Shown here in pieces: positions 14,727 to 22,839 of a stretch of 33,729 nucleotides of DNA. Each line of letters starts with the position of its first letter. Within the stretch, counting starts at the first letter, position 1. The notes beneath the pieces are model-generated. The model searched no databases and was not told the origin of the DNA. It worked only from the letters and a program-made list of their open reading frames with translations. A program made the position numbers and the translations under genes. Source of the stretch: Desulfuromusa sp. (lineage in GTDB: Bacteria > Desulfobacterota > Desulfuromonadia > Desulfuromonadales > Geopsychrobacteraceae); contig JAKIUD010000034.1 of the NCBI GenBank assembly GCA_021647765.1, forward strand, positions 1-33,729, read 5' to 3'.

Positions 14727-16868
14727 TTATCCTCTGCGCCAGGTATGATATTTTTCTACCCAGCCGAGTAGCTTTTCTGGAGCATGTGCCCGCTTCCATT
14801 CACCGGCAGCAGACTTATTCATTTCGGATAGAGTCGGATAGGTATGAATCGTCCCGAGGATTTTATTCAAACCGAGTTTATACTTCATCGCCAGGACATA
14901 CTCTGCGAGGAGATCTCCAGCGTGAGTGCCAAGAATTGTCACACCGAGAATCTTATCAGACCCCGGCTTGGTGAGAATCTTGACCCAACCATGATCCTCG
15001 CTGTCGGCAATCGCCCGATCCAGATCGTCAATCCCATAGCGAGTAATTTCAAACGGGATTCCCTGTTCTTTTGCTTCTGTTTCATTGAGACCGACTCTGG
15101 CAACTTCAGCATCGGTAAAAGTACACCAGGGAATCACCCGGTAATCGACCTTAAAACTCTTAAACTGTCCAAACAGGGCATTAACCGCAGCATACCAGGC
15201 CTGATGTGCTGCAGTATGGGTAAATTGATAAGGGCCGGTAACATCTCCGACACAAAAAATATTGGGGTAGTTCGTCCGCAGAAAAGGATCGCTGGCAATG
15301 GTTCCACGTGGGGCAATCTCAACACCCAGCTCTTCCAACCCGAACCCGGTCACATTGGCTCTGCGACCTACCGCAATCAGGAGTTGATCAAATTCAATTT
15401 CAATTTTCTCCCCCTGGTGTTCACAAATCAACCATTTATGGCCGGTGTCAACCCGCACTTCTTGCGCCTGATGTTCGGTCAGAACTTGAACCCCTTCCTC
15501 TGCAAATTTCTGCTGGATAAAATCACCGACTTCAGGGTCTTCGCGCCCGATAATCCGGGAACCCATCTCAACCTGGGTTACTTGACTTCCCAGCCGGGCA
15601 AATGCCTGGGTCATCTCACTACCAATCGGACCACCGCCCAGCACAACCAGTTTTTCCGGAAGCTCTCGCAGTGACCATAAATTGTCTGAGGTCAAATAAT
15701 CAATTTGATCCAATCCTTTGAGCGGTGGAACAAAGGGTTTTGCTCCTGTGGCGATAATAATACTTCGGGTCGTCAATGTTTTCCCGTTGACCTCAACTGT
15801 CCACGGAGAGGTAATTTTAGCCTCACCTGCAATGACTTCAACGCCGAGGCTAGTGTAGCGCTCTACTGAATCATGTGGTTCTACCTGTGCGACTTTCTGC
15901 TGTACCCGCTCCATAACCTTGGCAAAATCGAATTCAACCTCGGTCTTTTCAAAGCCGAATTCCTTGGCTCGCTTTGCATACGAGAGCATCTTGGCGCTCC
16001 GCAGCAGGGCCTTACTCGGAACACAACCGGTGTTAAGGCAATCGCCACCCATCTTGTGTTTTTCAATCAATGCCACTTTTGCTTTGACGGCTGCTGCAAT
16101 GTATGAGCTGACCAAACCACCACTTCCAGCACCTAAGACCACCAGGTTGAAGTCAAACTTTTGCGGCCTTTGATATCCAGCAAAAACTTTACGCGCCTGG
16201 AAAATGCCAAGAATCCGCTTTGCGAGGAGAGGGAATATGCCGAGCAGAGTAAAAGAGAGCAATAGACCGGGAGAAAGAATGCCACCAGCGCTTTCGAGTT
16301 GGCCGATCTGGGTTCCGGCATTGACGTAAACAAAGGTTCCAGCCAGCATCCCAACCTGGCTGACGATGTAATAACGAGAGGTTTTGAGCGGGGTCAATCC
16401 CATCAGCAGATTAATGACAAAAAAGGGAAAAAGTGGAACCAGACGGAGAGAAAAGAGGTAAAAGGCGCCCTCTCTTTCTACTCCAGCATTGATTGCCTGC
16501 AACTTATCGCCGAACTTTTCTTGCACCCAATCGCGTAACAGAAAACGCGAAACCAGAAATGCCAGAGTTGCACCGATGCTGCTGGCAAAGCTGACCACAA
16601 CTACAGAGATCCAAAGACCAAACAGTGCTCCACCAGCAAGGGTCATTATTGCCGCTCCCGGCAGAGACAGAGCCGTGACCAGGATGTAAATAACAAAATA
16701 GAACAGCAAGGTCGAAAAACGGTTGTGCTGATAATAGTCATTAAAGACTTGTTGCCGACTTTTGAGATAACCCAGGGTCAAATATTGCCCCAGATCAAAG
16801 ATGAAAAAACTGGCAACCAGGATAACAATAACTGCTAGAATACTTATTTTTGTAGTACGACTACTCAT
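14727..16868 (-). CDS. TVP38/TMEM64 membrane domain fused to mercuric-reductase-like FAD oxidoreductase
   Basis: A 713-residue fusion. Residues 1-225 form a TVP38/DedA-like membrane domain with several helices and the conserved FRAA-type core here as LPGAAIMTLAGGALFG (69-84) and RLVPLFPFFVINLLMG (142-157). From residue 240 there is a class I pyridine nucleotide-disulfide oxidoreductase: FAD site GAGSGG (246-251), redox-active disulfide C277-LNTG-C282, second dinucleotide fold VVLGGGPIGSE near 412, and the catalytic HTYPTLSE at 675-682. MerA-type C-terminal cysteines and the N-terminal heavy-metal domain are missing, so mercury reduction is unlikely; electron transfer to a disulfide or sulfur substrate at the membrane is more plausible. 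A rhodanese remnant follows. Confidence 0.9.
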   Translation of the reverse strand: MSSRTTKISILAVIVILVASFFIFDLGQYLTLGYLKSRQQVFNDYYQHNRFSTLLFYFVIYILVTALSLPGAAIMTLAGGALFGLWISVVVVSFASSIGATLAFLVSRFLLRDWVQEKFGDKLQAINAGVEREGAFYLFSLRLVPLFPFFVINLLMGLTPLKTSRYYIVSQVGMLAGTFVYVNAGTQIGQLESAGGILSPGLLLSFTLLGIFPLLAKRILGIFQARKVFAGYQRPQKFDFNLVVLGAGSGGLVSSYIAAAVKAKVALIEKHKMGGDCLNTGCVPSKALLRSAKMLSYAKRAKEFGFEKTEVEFDFAKVMERVQQKVAQVEPHDSVERYTSLGVEVIAGEAKITSPWTVEVNGKTLTTRSIIIATGAKPFVPPLKGLDQIDYLTSDNLWSLRELPEKLVVLGGGPIGSEMTQAFARLGSQVTQVEMGSRIIGREDPEVGDFIQQKFAEEGVQVLTEHQAQEVRVDTGHKWLICEHQGEKIEIEFDQLLIAVGRRANVTGFGLEELGVEIAPRGTIASDPFLRTNYPNIFCVGDVTGPYQFTHTAAHQAWYAAVNALFGQFKSFKVDYRVIPWCTFTDAEVARVGLNETEAKEQGIPFEITRYGIDDLDRAIADSEDHGWVKILTKPGSDKILGVTILGTHAGDLLAEYVLAMKYKLGLNKILGTIHTYPTLSEMNKSAAGEWKRAHAPEKLLGWVEKYHTWRRG

Positions 16869-17409
16869 AACTTTGCCCTTTAGAAATTGTTACACCGTTA
16901 TATGACATATGTGGCCTCTCTATTCGTTTGTTCTTAATTCTTGTAACACAATATCTCAATCGCTGTGCCAACTTTTATGCTTCAATAAGAACAGGTAGTT
17001 AAGCTCTATTCAAAAATAGGAATATTTTACTTTATAGGATATTGTACACTGAATCGCAGATTATTGACTATTTTTGTTATATATAAAAACAGACGAATCC
17101 TTTAGCCTGAAAAAATTGCCACTAGTGTCGTGTCATGGATGAAATGTTGCAAAATTGCGCTGGTATTTTGGGTGTCAATAAGGCGTGATTTTCGCTGCAT
17201 AGCCAGAGCTTTCTTATTCAACATCAAGAGGTGACCTTTAAAGTCATGAAACTGATCGGTTTTTACTTGCGGGAAATGGAAACGTGTCTGTACTGCCCTG
17301 ACAATATAAATTGAATTTTTAATTATAATTTTCTTTTTCCGATTTTTCTGGCATCTGAATCCTCATCAGCTTATCTTCAGCTCCGTTATTTTATCTTACG
17401 GAGTTGCTC
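16869..17409. other. 541-bp intergenic region between divergent genes
   Basis: The region separates the minus-strand oxidoreductase gene from the plus-strand DMT gene and must hold both promoters. It is AT-rich (notably 17030-17100 and 17310-17400). A 40-codon minus-strand frame at 17102-17224 has no convincing ribosome site or recognised homology; its end region reads ACTAGTGTCGTGTCATGGAT at 17121-17140, which may be a trace of an old repeat. No RNA gene, terminator or clear operator was found. Confidence 0.5.
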
Positions 17410-18309
17410 TTGACGAAAAACAACCTTCACTTACTTCCGTCGATCAGCCTGATTGTAGCCATGCTTCTCTGGGCAAGTTCTTTTGTGGCACTGAAGCTTG
17501 CATTTCAAGGTTATCATCCGATGCAGGTCATTTTCGGTCGGATGATGATTGCCAGCCTCTGTTTTGTCATATTTATCCCCACTTTCCGTAAAATTAACTG
17601 GCGGCGGCAGGACTACAAATATTTTTTATTTATGGGGATTTGTGAACCCTGTCTCTATTTTTTATTTGAAGCCAAAGCTCTTGAATTGACCAGTGCTTCG
17701 CAGGCGGGAATGATTACCGCCATGCTGCCGCTGCTGGTCGCGATTCTAGCTTGGAGCTGGCTGAAGGAGAGCATCAACCGAAAAACTTTGGCAGGGTTCA
17801 GCCTGGCAATTATCGGTGCTTGCTGGTTGAGTCTGGCCAGTGAAACCAGTATTAATGCTCCCAATCCTTTGCTTGGGAATTTTTATGAATTTCTGGCAAT
17901 GGTTTGTGCTGCTGGCTATACCGTCTCATTGAAGCACCTGACCAACAATTATCCGCCGCTGTTTTTGACCGCTTTTCAGGCATTTATCGGTAGTCTGTTC
18001 TTTTTTCCTTTTCTGCTGCTCCCCGATGTTGGTTTTACGATCGTCTGGGAAACCATTCCGGCCTTAGCCGTAATCTACCTGGGAACTTTCATCACCTTAG
18101 GAGCCTACGGTTGCTATAATTACAGCGTCAGTCGTATTCCTGCTAACCGTGCTGCCGGATATGTCAATCTGATTCCAGTTTTTGGTGTTATATTGGGAAT
18201 GCTAATTCTTGGTGATAAACTGAACGTGTCACAATGGTTGGCCTGTGGATTGGTTTTCTGCGGGGTCTGGCTGAGCAGCCGAAAATCAACAGAGGTAAGC
18301 CATCAATGA
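17410..18309 (+). CDS. DMT family (EamA) drug/metabolite transporter
   Basis: About 299 residues with ten membrane helices and two EamA repeats. The first repeat opens with MLLWASSFVALKLAFQGYHP (about 18-37) and the second with EFLAMVCAAGYTVSLKHL (about 161-178); GYVNLIPVFGVILGMLILGD near the end is typical. Family members export amino acids or other metabolites; the substrate is unknown. TTG at 17410 is the likely start because GGAG (17400-17403) is 6 nt before it; an earlier TTG at 17404 abuts the ribosome site. The stop overlaps the trmO ATG (ATGA), so the two are coupled. Confidence 0.88.
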   Translation: MTKNNLHLLPSISLIVAMLLWASSFVALKLAFQGYHPMQVIFGRMMIASLCFVIFIPTFRKINWRRQDYKYFLFMGICEPCLYFLFEAKALELTSASQAGMITAMLPLLVAILAWSWLKESINRKTLAGFSLAIIGACWLSLASETSINAPNPLLGNFYEFLAMVCAAGYTVSLKHLTNNYPPLFLTAFQAFIGSLFFFPFLLLPDVGFTIVWETIPALAVIYLGTFITLGAYGCYNYSVSRIPANRAAGYVNLIPVFGVILGMLILGDKLNVSQWLACGLVFCGVWLSSRKSTEVSHQ

Positions 18310-19013
18310 ATTATTCTCTAACTCCAATTGCAATTATCCACAGTCCGTTCAAGGAAAAGTTTGGCACTCCGCGACAACCACAATTAGCCCCCTCGATCCA
18401 TGCCAGAATAGATTTTATCCCTGAGTTTGCCACCCCGGAAGCAGTGCGTGGTCTCGAAGGATTCAGTCATCTATGGCTGATTTTTCTGTTTCACCAGAAT
18501 TGGCAAAAGGGGTGGAGAGCAACTGTACGCCCGCCCCGCTTAGGGGGAGATCAACGGGTTGGTGTCTATGCTTCCCGCTCTCCGTTCCGCCCCAACCCAA
18601 TCGGGCTGTCAGCGGTTAAACTGCTATCGATTCGTTGCGCCAAAGGGCAAGTTTCTCTAGAAGTGCAGGGGGCTGATCTGATTGATGGCACCCCGCTCCT
18701 CGATATCAAACCCTACATCCCTTACGGAGACAGTATTCCGAATGCAACCGGAGGGTTTGCCGAGCCGCTGCCACGGCCAACCCTCCAGGTTGTGTTTACC
18801 AAAATTGCCAGTGAACAGTTAGCTCTATACAAAAAAGAAACCCCAGAACTTGACATGATGCTCCAAGAAACCCTCAGCCTTGATCCGCGACCCGCCTATC
18901 GCCACAACCAAGACGATCCAAAAGAGTACGGGGTGTTGCTTGATCGCTACAATATCTGCTGGCATGTTGTGGGTGTCAAGGCCGTGGTGTCCCGCATAGA
19001 TCTGGTCACCTGA
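18306..19013 (+). CDS. trmO: tRNA (t6A37) N6-methyltransferase TrmO
   Basis: About 235 residues of the TrmO/TsaA (UPF0066, YaeB) family, which uses S-adenosylmethionine to methylate t6A37 of threonine tRNAs. Visible signatures are the opening IAIIHSPFKEKFGTPRQPQL, the HLWLIFLFHQN segment, the SAM-site DQRVGVYASRSPFRPNPIGL at about 79-98, and DGTPLLDIKPYIPYGDS. The C-terminal third (YKKETPELDMMLQETLSLDP onward) is the extension found in the E. coli type. ATG at 18306 overlaps the DMT stop codon and begins at the family start; a longer start at 18234 would lie inside the DMT gene. Confidence 0.95.
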   Translation: MNYSLTPIAIIHSPFKEKFGTPRQPQLAPSIHARIDFIPEFATPEAVRGLEGFSHLWLIFLFHQNWQKGWRATVRPPRLGGDQRVGVYASRSPFRPNPIGLSAVKLLSIRCAKGQVSLEVQGADLIDGTPLLDIKPYIPYGDSIPNATGGFAEPLPRPTLQVVFTKIASEQLALYKKETPELDMMLQETLSLDPRPAYRHNQDDPKEYGVLLDRYNICWHVVGVKAVVSRIDLVT

Positions 19014-19031
19014 ATAGGCTCCACGCTCCTG

Positions 19032-19211
19032 TCAATCACAGTCCTCACGCCAGAGACATTGCTCCTGACCACATTTCTGTGAAAAGTTTGTGTTGAAACA
19101 TTGGGGGTTGTCTTCAGCTTTCTGAATCGTCCGTATCAGCTCCGCCTTGCGCAGCTTTCCTGTTTTTACTCCCAACTCTCTTGCCATCGTTCTGATTTGT
19201 GTCATGTTCAT
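19032..19211 (-). CDS. Small SAP-domain protein with C-terminal cysteine cluster
   Basis: A 59-residue protein. Residues 1-34 (TQIRTMARELGVKTGKLRKA, ELIRTIQKAE) are a SAP/Rho-N-type helix-extended-loop-helix expected to bind nucleic acid. The tail has four cysteines, CF-(8)-C-(4)-C-(5)-C pattern ending CLWREDCD, which could bind a metal. ATG at 19211 has GGGAG 9 nt upstream and fits the family better than the GTG/ATG start at 19226. It converges on trmO with an 18-bp gap. Function unknown; small proteins of this exact layout are common in deltaproteobacteria. Confidence 0.8.
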   Translation of the reverse strand: MNMTQIRTMARELGVKTGKLRKAELIRTIQKAEDNPQCFNTNFSQKCGQEQCLWREDCD

Positions 19212-19393
19212 TGCTATCTCTCCCAAGTAATTTACAGATTGATTTATAGAGTCATCACTCCAACAAGTATAGTTGCCAGCATGCGGCTTTCAACCTTGAA
19301 ATACCCATTTATCAAAAAAATAATAGCTGATAATCCCCTGTCTCCTCGTCATAACAAGTCAACCGCTGAGCGAATAGTGCCATCGGGAAACCT

Positions 19394-21490
19394 TCAGTCG
19401 CTGAGAATAAAATCGATTCTCCGCCGCCACAGCTCAACTTTCTTCACTCTCACCTTGACCTGCATTCCGACCCGATAGCTCTGACGTTGCTTTTCCCCCG
19501 TCAGCGTCATGGTGGTGGGATCAAAATGAAAATAGTCATCCTGCAATGTGCGGATATGAACCAGGCCTTCAATGTACAGGTCATTCAGCTCGACAAAGAA
19601 ACCAAACTCGGTGACCGATGAGATGGTACCGGTAAATTCCTCTCCGACCCGACCAGCCAGTACCTGACAGGAACGGAGATCGACCAGATTCCGTTCCGCT
19701 TCTGCGGCTCGCTGCTCTTTGGTCGAGCATTCTCTGGCGAGACTTTCCAGTGTACCAGCAGAAAGCCCTGCCGACTTCGGACTGCCTGTCAGAGCCAGCT
19801 TGAGTGTCCGGTGGATAATCAGATCGGGATAACGGCGGATGGGTGAAGTAAAATGGCAGTAACTCTCTGCCGCCAGCCCAAAATGGCCGCAGTTTTCCGG
19901 TGAGTATTCGGCGCGTTGCAGACTGCGCAGCAGTTGCTGATTGAGTAAACGCTCTTCCGGGCGACCGACAGCATCAACCAGTAATTTTTGCAGCGCTTTC
20001 TGCGGCTTGTTCCCCAGCACCAGCCCCAGACCCAGACCGCACTGTGCTGTCAGTTGCTGTAATTCCTGGAGTTTCTGTGGATCGGGTTCTGCGTGAATAC
20101 GGTAGAGCACTGGCCAGCCTTTGTCTCTCAGGAACTGCGCGGTCGCCTCGTTGGCTGCCAGCATGAATTCTTCGATCAGTCGGTGCGACTGGGTTCGCTC
20201 AGTTTTTTCCAGCCCGACCGGATAGCCCCGCTCATCGAGTAGAATCTCCACTTCGGGCAGATCCATATCAAGACTGCCACGATCATGACGCATTTTAGTC
20301 AAAATTTTTGCCAGCCCGGCCATCCCCTGTAATTGTTCCACCAGGGATTTATCCAGCTCTGCCTGTCCCGGGTTGGCCAGAAAACCATCCACCTGAACAT
20401 AAGTTAACCGGGCTTGACTACAAATAACTGCCGGATAAAACTTTGCATCCAGCGGCAAACCATCCTGACCGATATGTAACTCGGCCGTCATCACCAGTCG
20501 ATCTTCGTGCGGATTCAGCGAACAGATCCCGTTACTCAGAACTTCGGGCAGCATCGGCAGACAGAATCCGGGAAAGTAGACACTGGTGCCCCGATCCAGC
20601 GCATCCCGGTCGAGGGGGCTGCCATTTTCGACGTAATGAGCCACATCGGCAATACAGACCCAGAGACGGTAGCTGCCGTCCGCCTCTTTACGCAACGCCA
20701 CTGCATCGTCAAAATCCTTGGCCGTTGCACCATCAATTGTTATGAGAGAAAGATCCCGCAGATCGGTTCGCCGGGTAGTCTCGTCATCGGAAATCGTTAA
20801 CGGGATCGTTTCTGCCTGTGCCATGTTTGCCGCCGAAAAATCATGGGGCAGATTGAAACTGCGGATCACCGTTTCGATATCCACCTGCGGATCGTCTGAG
20901 GCACCAAGCTGCTCAACAATCCGCCCTTTGGCAGGATGCTCTGCTGACGCGAAACGGTCAATCTCAATTTCGACAACTGTCCCTGAAGGGAGATCATTCT
21001 GCCGGCCAACCTGTACCGCGCCACCCAGTTTTCGGTCGAGGGGCCAGACCTCGCCCCCTTTGCCCCGCTGCTGGTAATGACCAACCAGACGCTGATGCGC
21101 CCGTTGCAGAATTTTTTCTATTTTCCCGTAAGGTCGTTTGTCTCGATGTGAAACATGCAGGCTGACCAGTACCCGGTCACCGTCCATCGCGGTATCGATA
21201 TGGCGTTGCGGGATAAAAGTATCTTCCTGCTGCTCATCGTCCAGCCGCAGAAAACCGTATCCCTTGTCGGCCAGCGACAATGTCCCTTCGATGGTTTTCT
21301 GCCGGGTACGCCGATAGCGTCCCTTGCGTTCTTCAAGCTGGCCGCCATGCACCAGCTGGTGCAGAATTTTGTTGGCCAGCTTCCGCTCACCACCATGCAG
21401 GCTGAGTCGCTCGGAAATTTCCCGCCGTCCCAGCGAATGTTTCTGTTTCTGACCAAGCAGATCGAGGATTTTCTGTTCAAGGGGGCGCAC
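19394..21490 (-). CDS. rnr: Ribonuclease R
   Basis: A 698-residue 3'-5' exoribonuclease that degrades structured RNA. Order of domains: an N-terminal winged helix (1-60, LGRREISERL, LANKILHQLV), cold-shock/OB folds (about 65-225; EGTLSLADKGYGFLRLDDE), the RNB catalytic domain (about 240-570) with the metal-binding DGATAKDFDDAV and the CHFTSPIRRYPDLIIHR region, and an S1 domain (about 610-697). It ends right after S1 and lacks the long lysine-rich tail of E. coli RNase R. The N-terminal helix domain favours RNase R over RNase II. A 300-bp gap with hairpins lies upstream. Confidence 0.95.
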   Translation of the reverse strand: MRPLEQKILDLLGQKQKHSLGRREISERLSLHGGERKLANKILHQLVHGGQLEERKGRYRRTRQKTIEGTLSLADKGYGFLRLDDEQQEDTFIPQRHIDTAMDGDRVLVSLHVSHRDKRPYGKIEKILQRAHQRLVGHYQQRGKGGEVWPLDRKLGGAVQVGRQNDLPSGTVVEIEIDRFASAEHPAKGRIVEQLGASDDPQVDIETVIRSFNLPHDFSAANMAQAETIPLTISDDETTRRTDLRDLSLITIDGATAKDFDDAVALRKEADGSYRLWVCIADVAHYVENGSPLDRDALDRGTSVYFPGFCLPMLPEVLSNGICSLNPHEDRLVMTAELHIGQDGLPLDAKFYPAVICSQARLTYVQVDGFLANPGQAELDKSLVEQLQGMAGLAKILTKMRHDRGSLDMDLPEVEILLDERGYPVGLEKTERTQSHRLIEEFMLAANEATAQFLRDKGWPVLYRIHAEPDPQKLQELQQLTAQCGLGLGLVLGNKPQKALQKLLVDAVGRPEERLLNQQLLRSLQRAEYSPENCGHFGLAAESYCHFTSPIRRYPDLIIHRTLKLALTGSPKSAGLSAGTLESLARECSTKEQRAAEAERNLVDLRSCQVLAGRVGEEFTGTISSVTEFGFFVELNDLYIEGLVHIRTLQDDYFHFDPTTMTLTGEKQRQSYRVGMQVKVRVKKVELWRRRIDFILSD

Positions 21491-21799
21491 AAGAAACCTT
21501 CTTTGAAAATATGATTTTGACCTTCAAACCCAGAATAGTCTAGCAGACTTTTGGCTATTGTTGTCAAACAACCAATTTTTGTTGATACGACAATGGATAT
21601 GGTTTCCCCATCTGGCATTGGAGAAAAGGAGGAGAGATTCTGTTCAGCGTCGGTTTGAGATCGTTATCTGGGGACATGTACTCGTTACGTGTCCCCAGAT
21701 AACGGGTTAATAACACCAAGGTCGCAGGATTCTACCTCCGAGGTAGAAATAGATATTATATCCACATCAATCCCCTCCCTTGCCAAAAAACCAGAATAG
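21491..21799. other. 309-bp intergenic region with two hairpins
   Basis: It separates the rnr start from the end of the HTH-2TM gene; both are on the minus strand. It holds the 41-bp REP-like hairpin at 21663-21703 and a small perfect hairpin TTCTACCT-CCG-AGGTAGAA at 21730-21748 without a T-run. The rnr promoter should lie at 21491-21620. No coding frame with support was found. Confidence 0.6.
21663..21703. repeat. REP-like hairpin, copy 1
   Basis: GTTATCTGGGGACA (21663-21676) and TGTCCCCAGATAAC (21690-21703) are perfectly complementary; four further pairs (one G-T) extend the stem to 18 bp around the loop CTCGT. The core GTACTCGTTACGTGTCCCC (21678-21696) recurs exactly at 22435-22453. There is no T-run, so it reads as a repetitive palindrome more than a terminator. 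Confidence 0.75.
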
Positions 21800-22267
21800 C
21801 TACAATTTTCGGCCTAACCGTTTTTCGATTTGTTTTTTCTCCCACTTGGGGCTGAACAGATTGAACACTTCAAACACGCTCAGCCCGTGGGAGATAATCC
21901 CGATCCCCCAGCCCAGAGCGGCCCACCATGCCCAGATGTAGCCAGGGCTGGTCACAATATTCACGATAAAAAGAATAATGATGACAACAATGTAGCGGAT
22001 AAGGTGGGAGTAAAAACCCTTGATATCCCGCACATGCTCAATCACCTGTTGTTCTTCAACTGTCATCCCTGCATCGGCTGCCATATCGGTCTCCTGTTTC
22101 AGTTCCGAAAGGTCAATATCAAAAGTAGCTGCCAGACATTTGAGGGATTCCAAACCCGCATTCTGCCCTCGCTCGATGCGTTGAATGGTTCTGACACTCA
22201 ACCCACTGAACTGAGCTAGCTGTTCTTGAGACCAACCTTTCTGTAATCTTAATTTGCGAACGATCAT
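21800..22267 (-). CDS. HTH (XRE-like) protein with 2TM membrane domain
   Basis: About 155 residues. The N-terminus (1-55) is a cro/C1-type helix-turn-helix: LQKGWSQEQLAQFSGLSVRT and IQRIERGQN. A linker leads to a C-terminal 2TM domain: SHLIRYIVVIIILFIVNIVT and WAWWAALGWGIGIISHGLSV are membrane helices with the FYSHLIRY entry motif, ending in EKRLGRKL. A membrane-anchored regulator is implied; target unknown. ATG at 22267 with AAAGGAG 7 nt upstream is favoured over the GTG at 22270. The gene lies between the two REP-like hairpins. Confidence 0.85.
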   Translation of the reverse strand: MIVRKLRLQKGWSQEQLAQFSGLSVRTIQRIERGQNAGLESLKCLAATFDIDLSELKQETDMAADAGMTVEEQQVIEHVRDIKGFYSHLIRYIVVIIILFIVNIVTSPGYIWAWWAALGWGIGIISHGLSVFEVFNLFSPKWEKKQIEKRLGRKL

Positions 22268-22422
22268 CACAAAACTCCTTTGCTACTCAAGATTACTAAC
22301 AGAAACGGATGAAACAGGTTACGACTTTCAGGTGACAGATACCCGACAATGGCACGACAGGGAGAGTGAATTCAAGAGGGCAAAAGGTGACATATGCCTG
22401 CTGATGTGGACACATGCAAGTA

Positions 22423-22457
22423 TTCCGGGGATCGGTACTCGTTACGTGTCCCCCGAA
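22423..22457. repeat. REP-like hairpin, copy 2
   Basis: CCGGGGA (22425-22431) faces TCCCCCG (22449-22455) around GTACTCGTTACGTG. The 19-bp string GTACTCGTTACGTGTCCCC (22435-22453) is identical to copy 1 (21678-21696), in the same orientation, while the left arm has diverged. Confidence 0.65.
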
Positions 22458-22531
22458 CTACCTGCTTGGGAGCTGAATTAATATTTTTCTCTTTCAACTT
22501 CTGAATGTCTCTACCATTTTGCATTGACTGG

Positions 22532-22774
22532 TCAGAACCAATCTTCGATAGTTAACCGTTCAACCCTGTCGAATTCTTTTGTGTTATGGGTGACAAGTAC
22601 GGAATTTGAGCTGACGGCAATCCCCGCAATAAGAGTATCGAGTGGCTCTATCGGTGTGCCTTGATTTTCCAGTTCTGCCCTGATCAGTGCACTAATCTCT
22701 GCTTCTTTTGAGGGCGAACAGCAGTAAAATTCGCTTTCAAATCTACATAAATTTGCCCTCGAACAGTCAATTTC
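22532..22774 (-). pseudogene. VapC-type PIN-domain toxin, 3' fragment
   Basis: The frame ending TGA at 22532 reads AEISALIRAELENQGTPIEP, LDTLIAGIAVSSNSVLVTHN and TKEFDRVERLTIEDWF, the C-terminal part of VapC/PIN ribonuclease toxins (the LDTLIA and THNTKEF motifs hold acidic active-site residues). Upstream the frame meets TAG and TGA stops at about 22775-22780, and the N-terminal part with the first catalytic Asp is missing. No vapB antitoxin gene is visible. It is a dead remnant. Confidence 0.75.
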
Positions 22775-22839
22775 TCACTACGATCCACAAAGCCTGACAG
22801 CCTTCTGGTTAAAAGTAATCACCTGACCCTGTACCATTC

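Noticed and set aside
14727..16868. Mercuric reductase (merA)
   Set aside because: No C-terminal cysteine pair, no N-terminal metal-binding domain, no mer genes nearby; only the general oxidoreductase core matches.
17102..17224. 40-codon minus-strand frame in the large intergenic region
   Set aside because: No recognised homology and no good ribosome site; kept only as a note in the intergenic entry.
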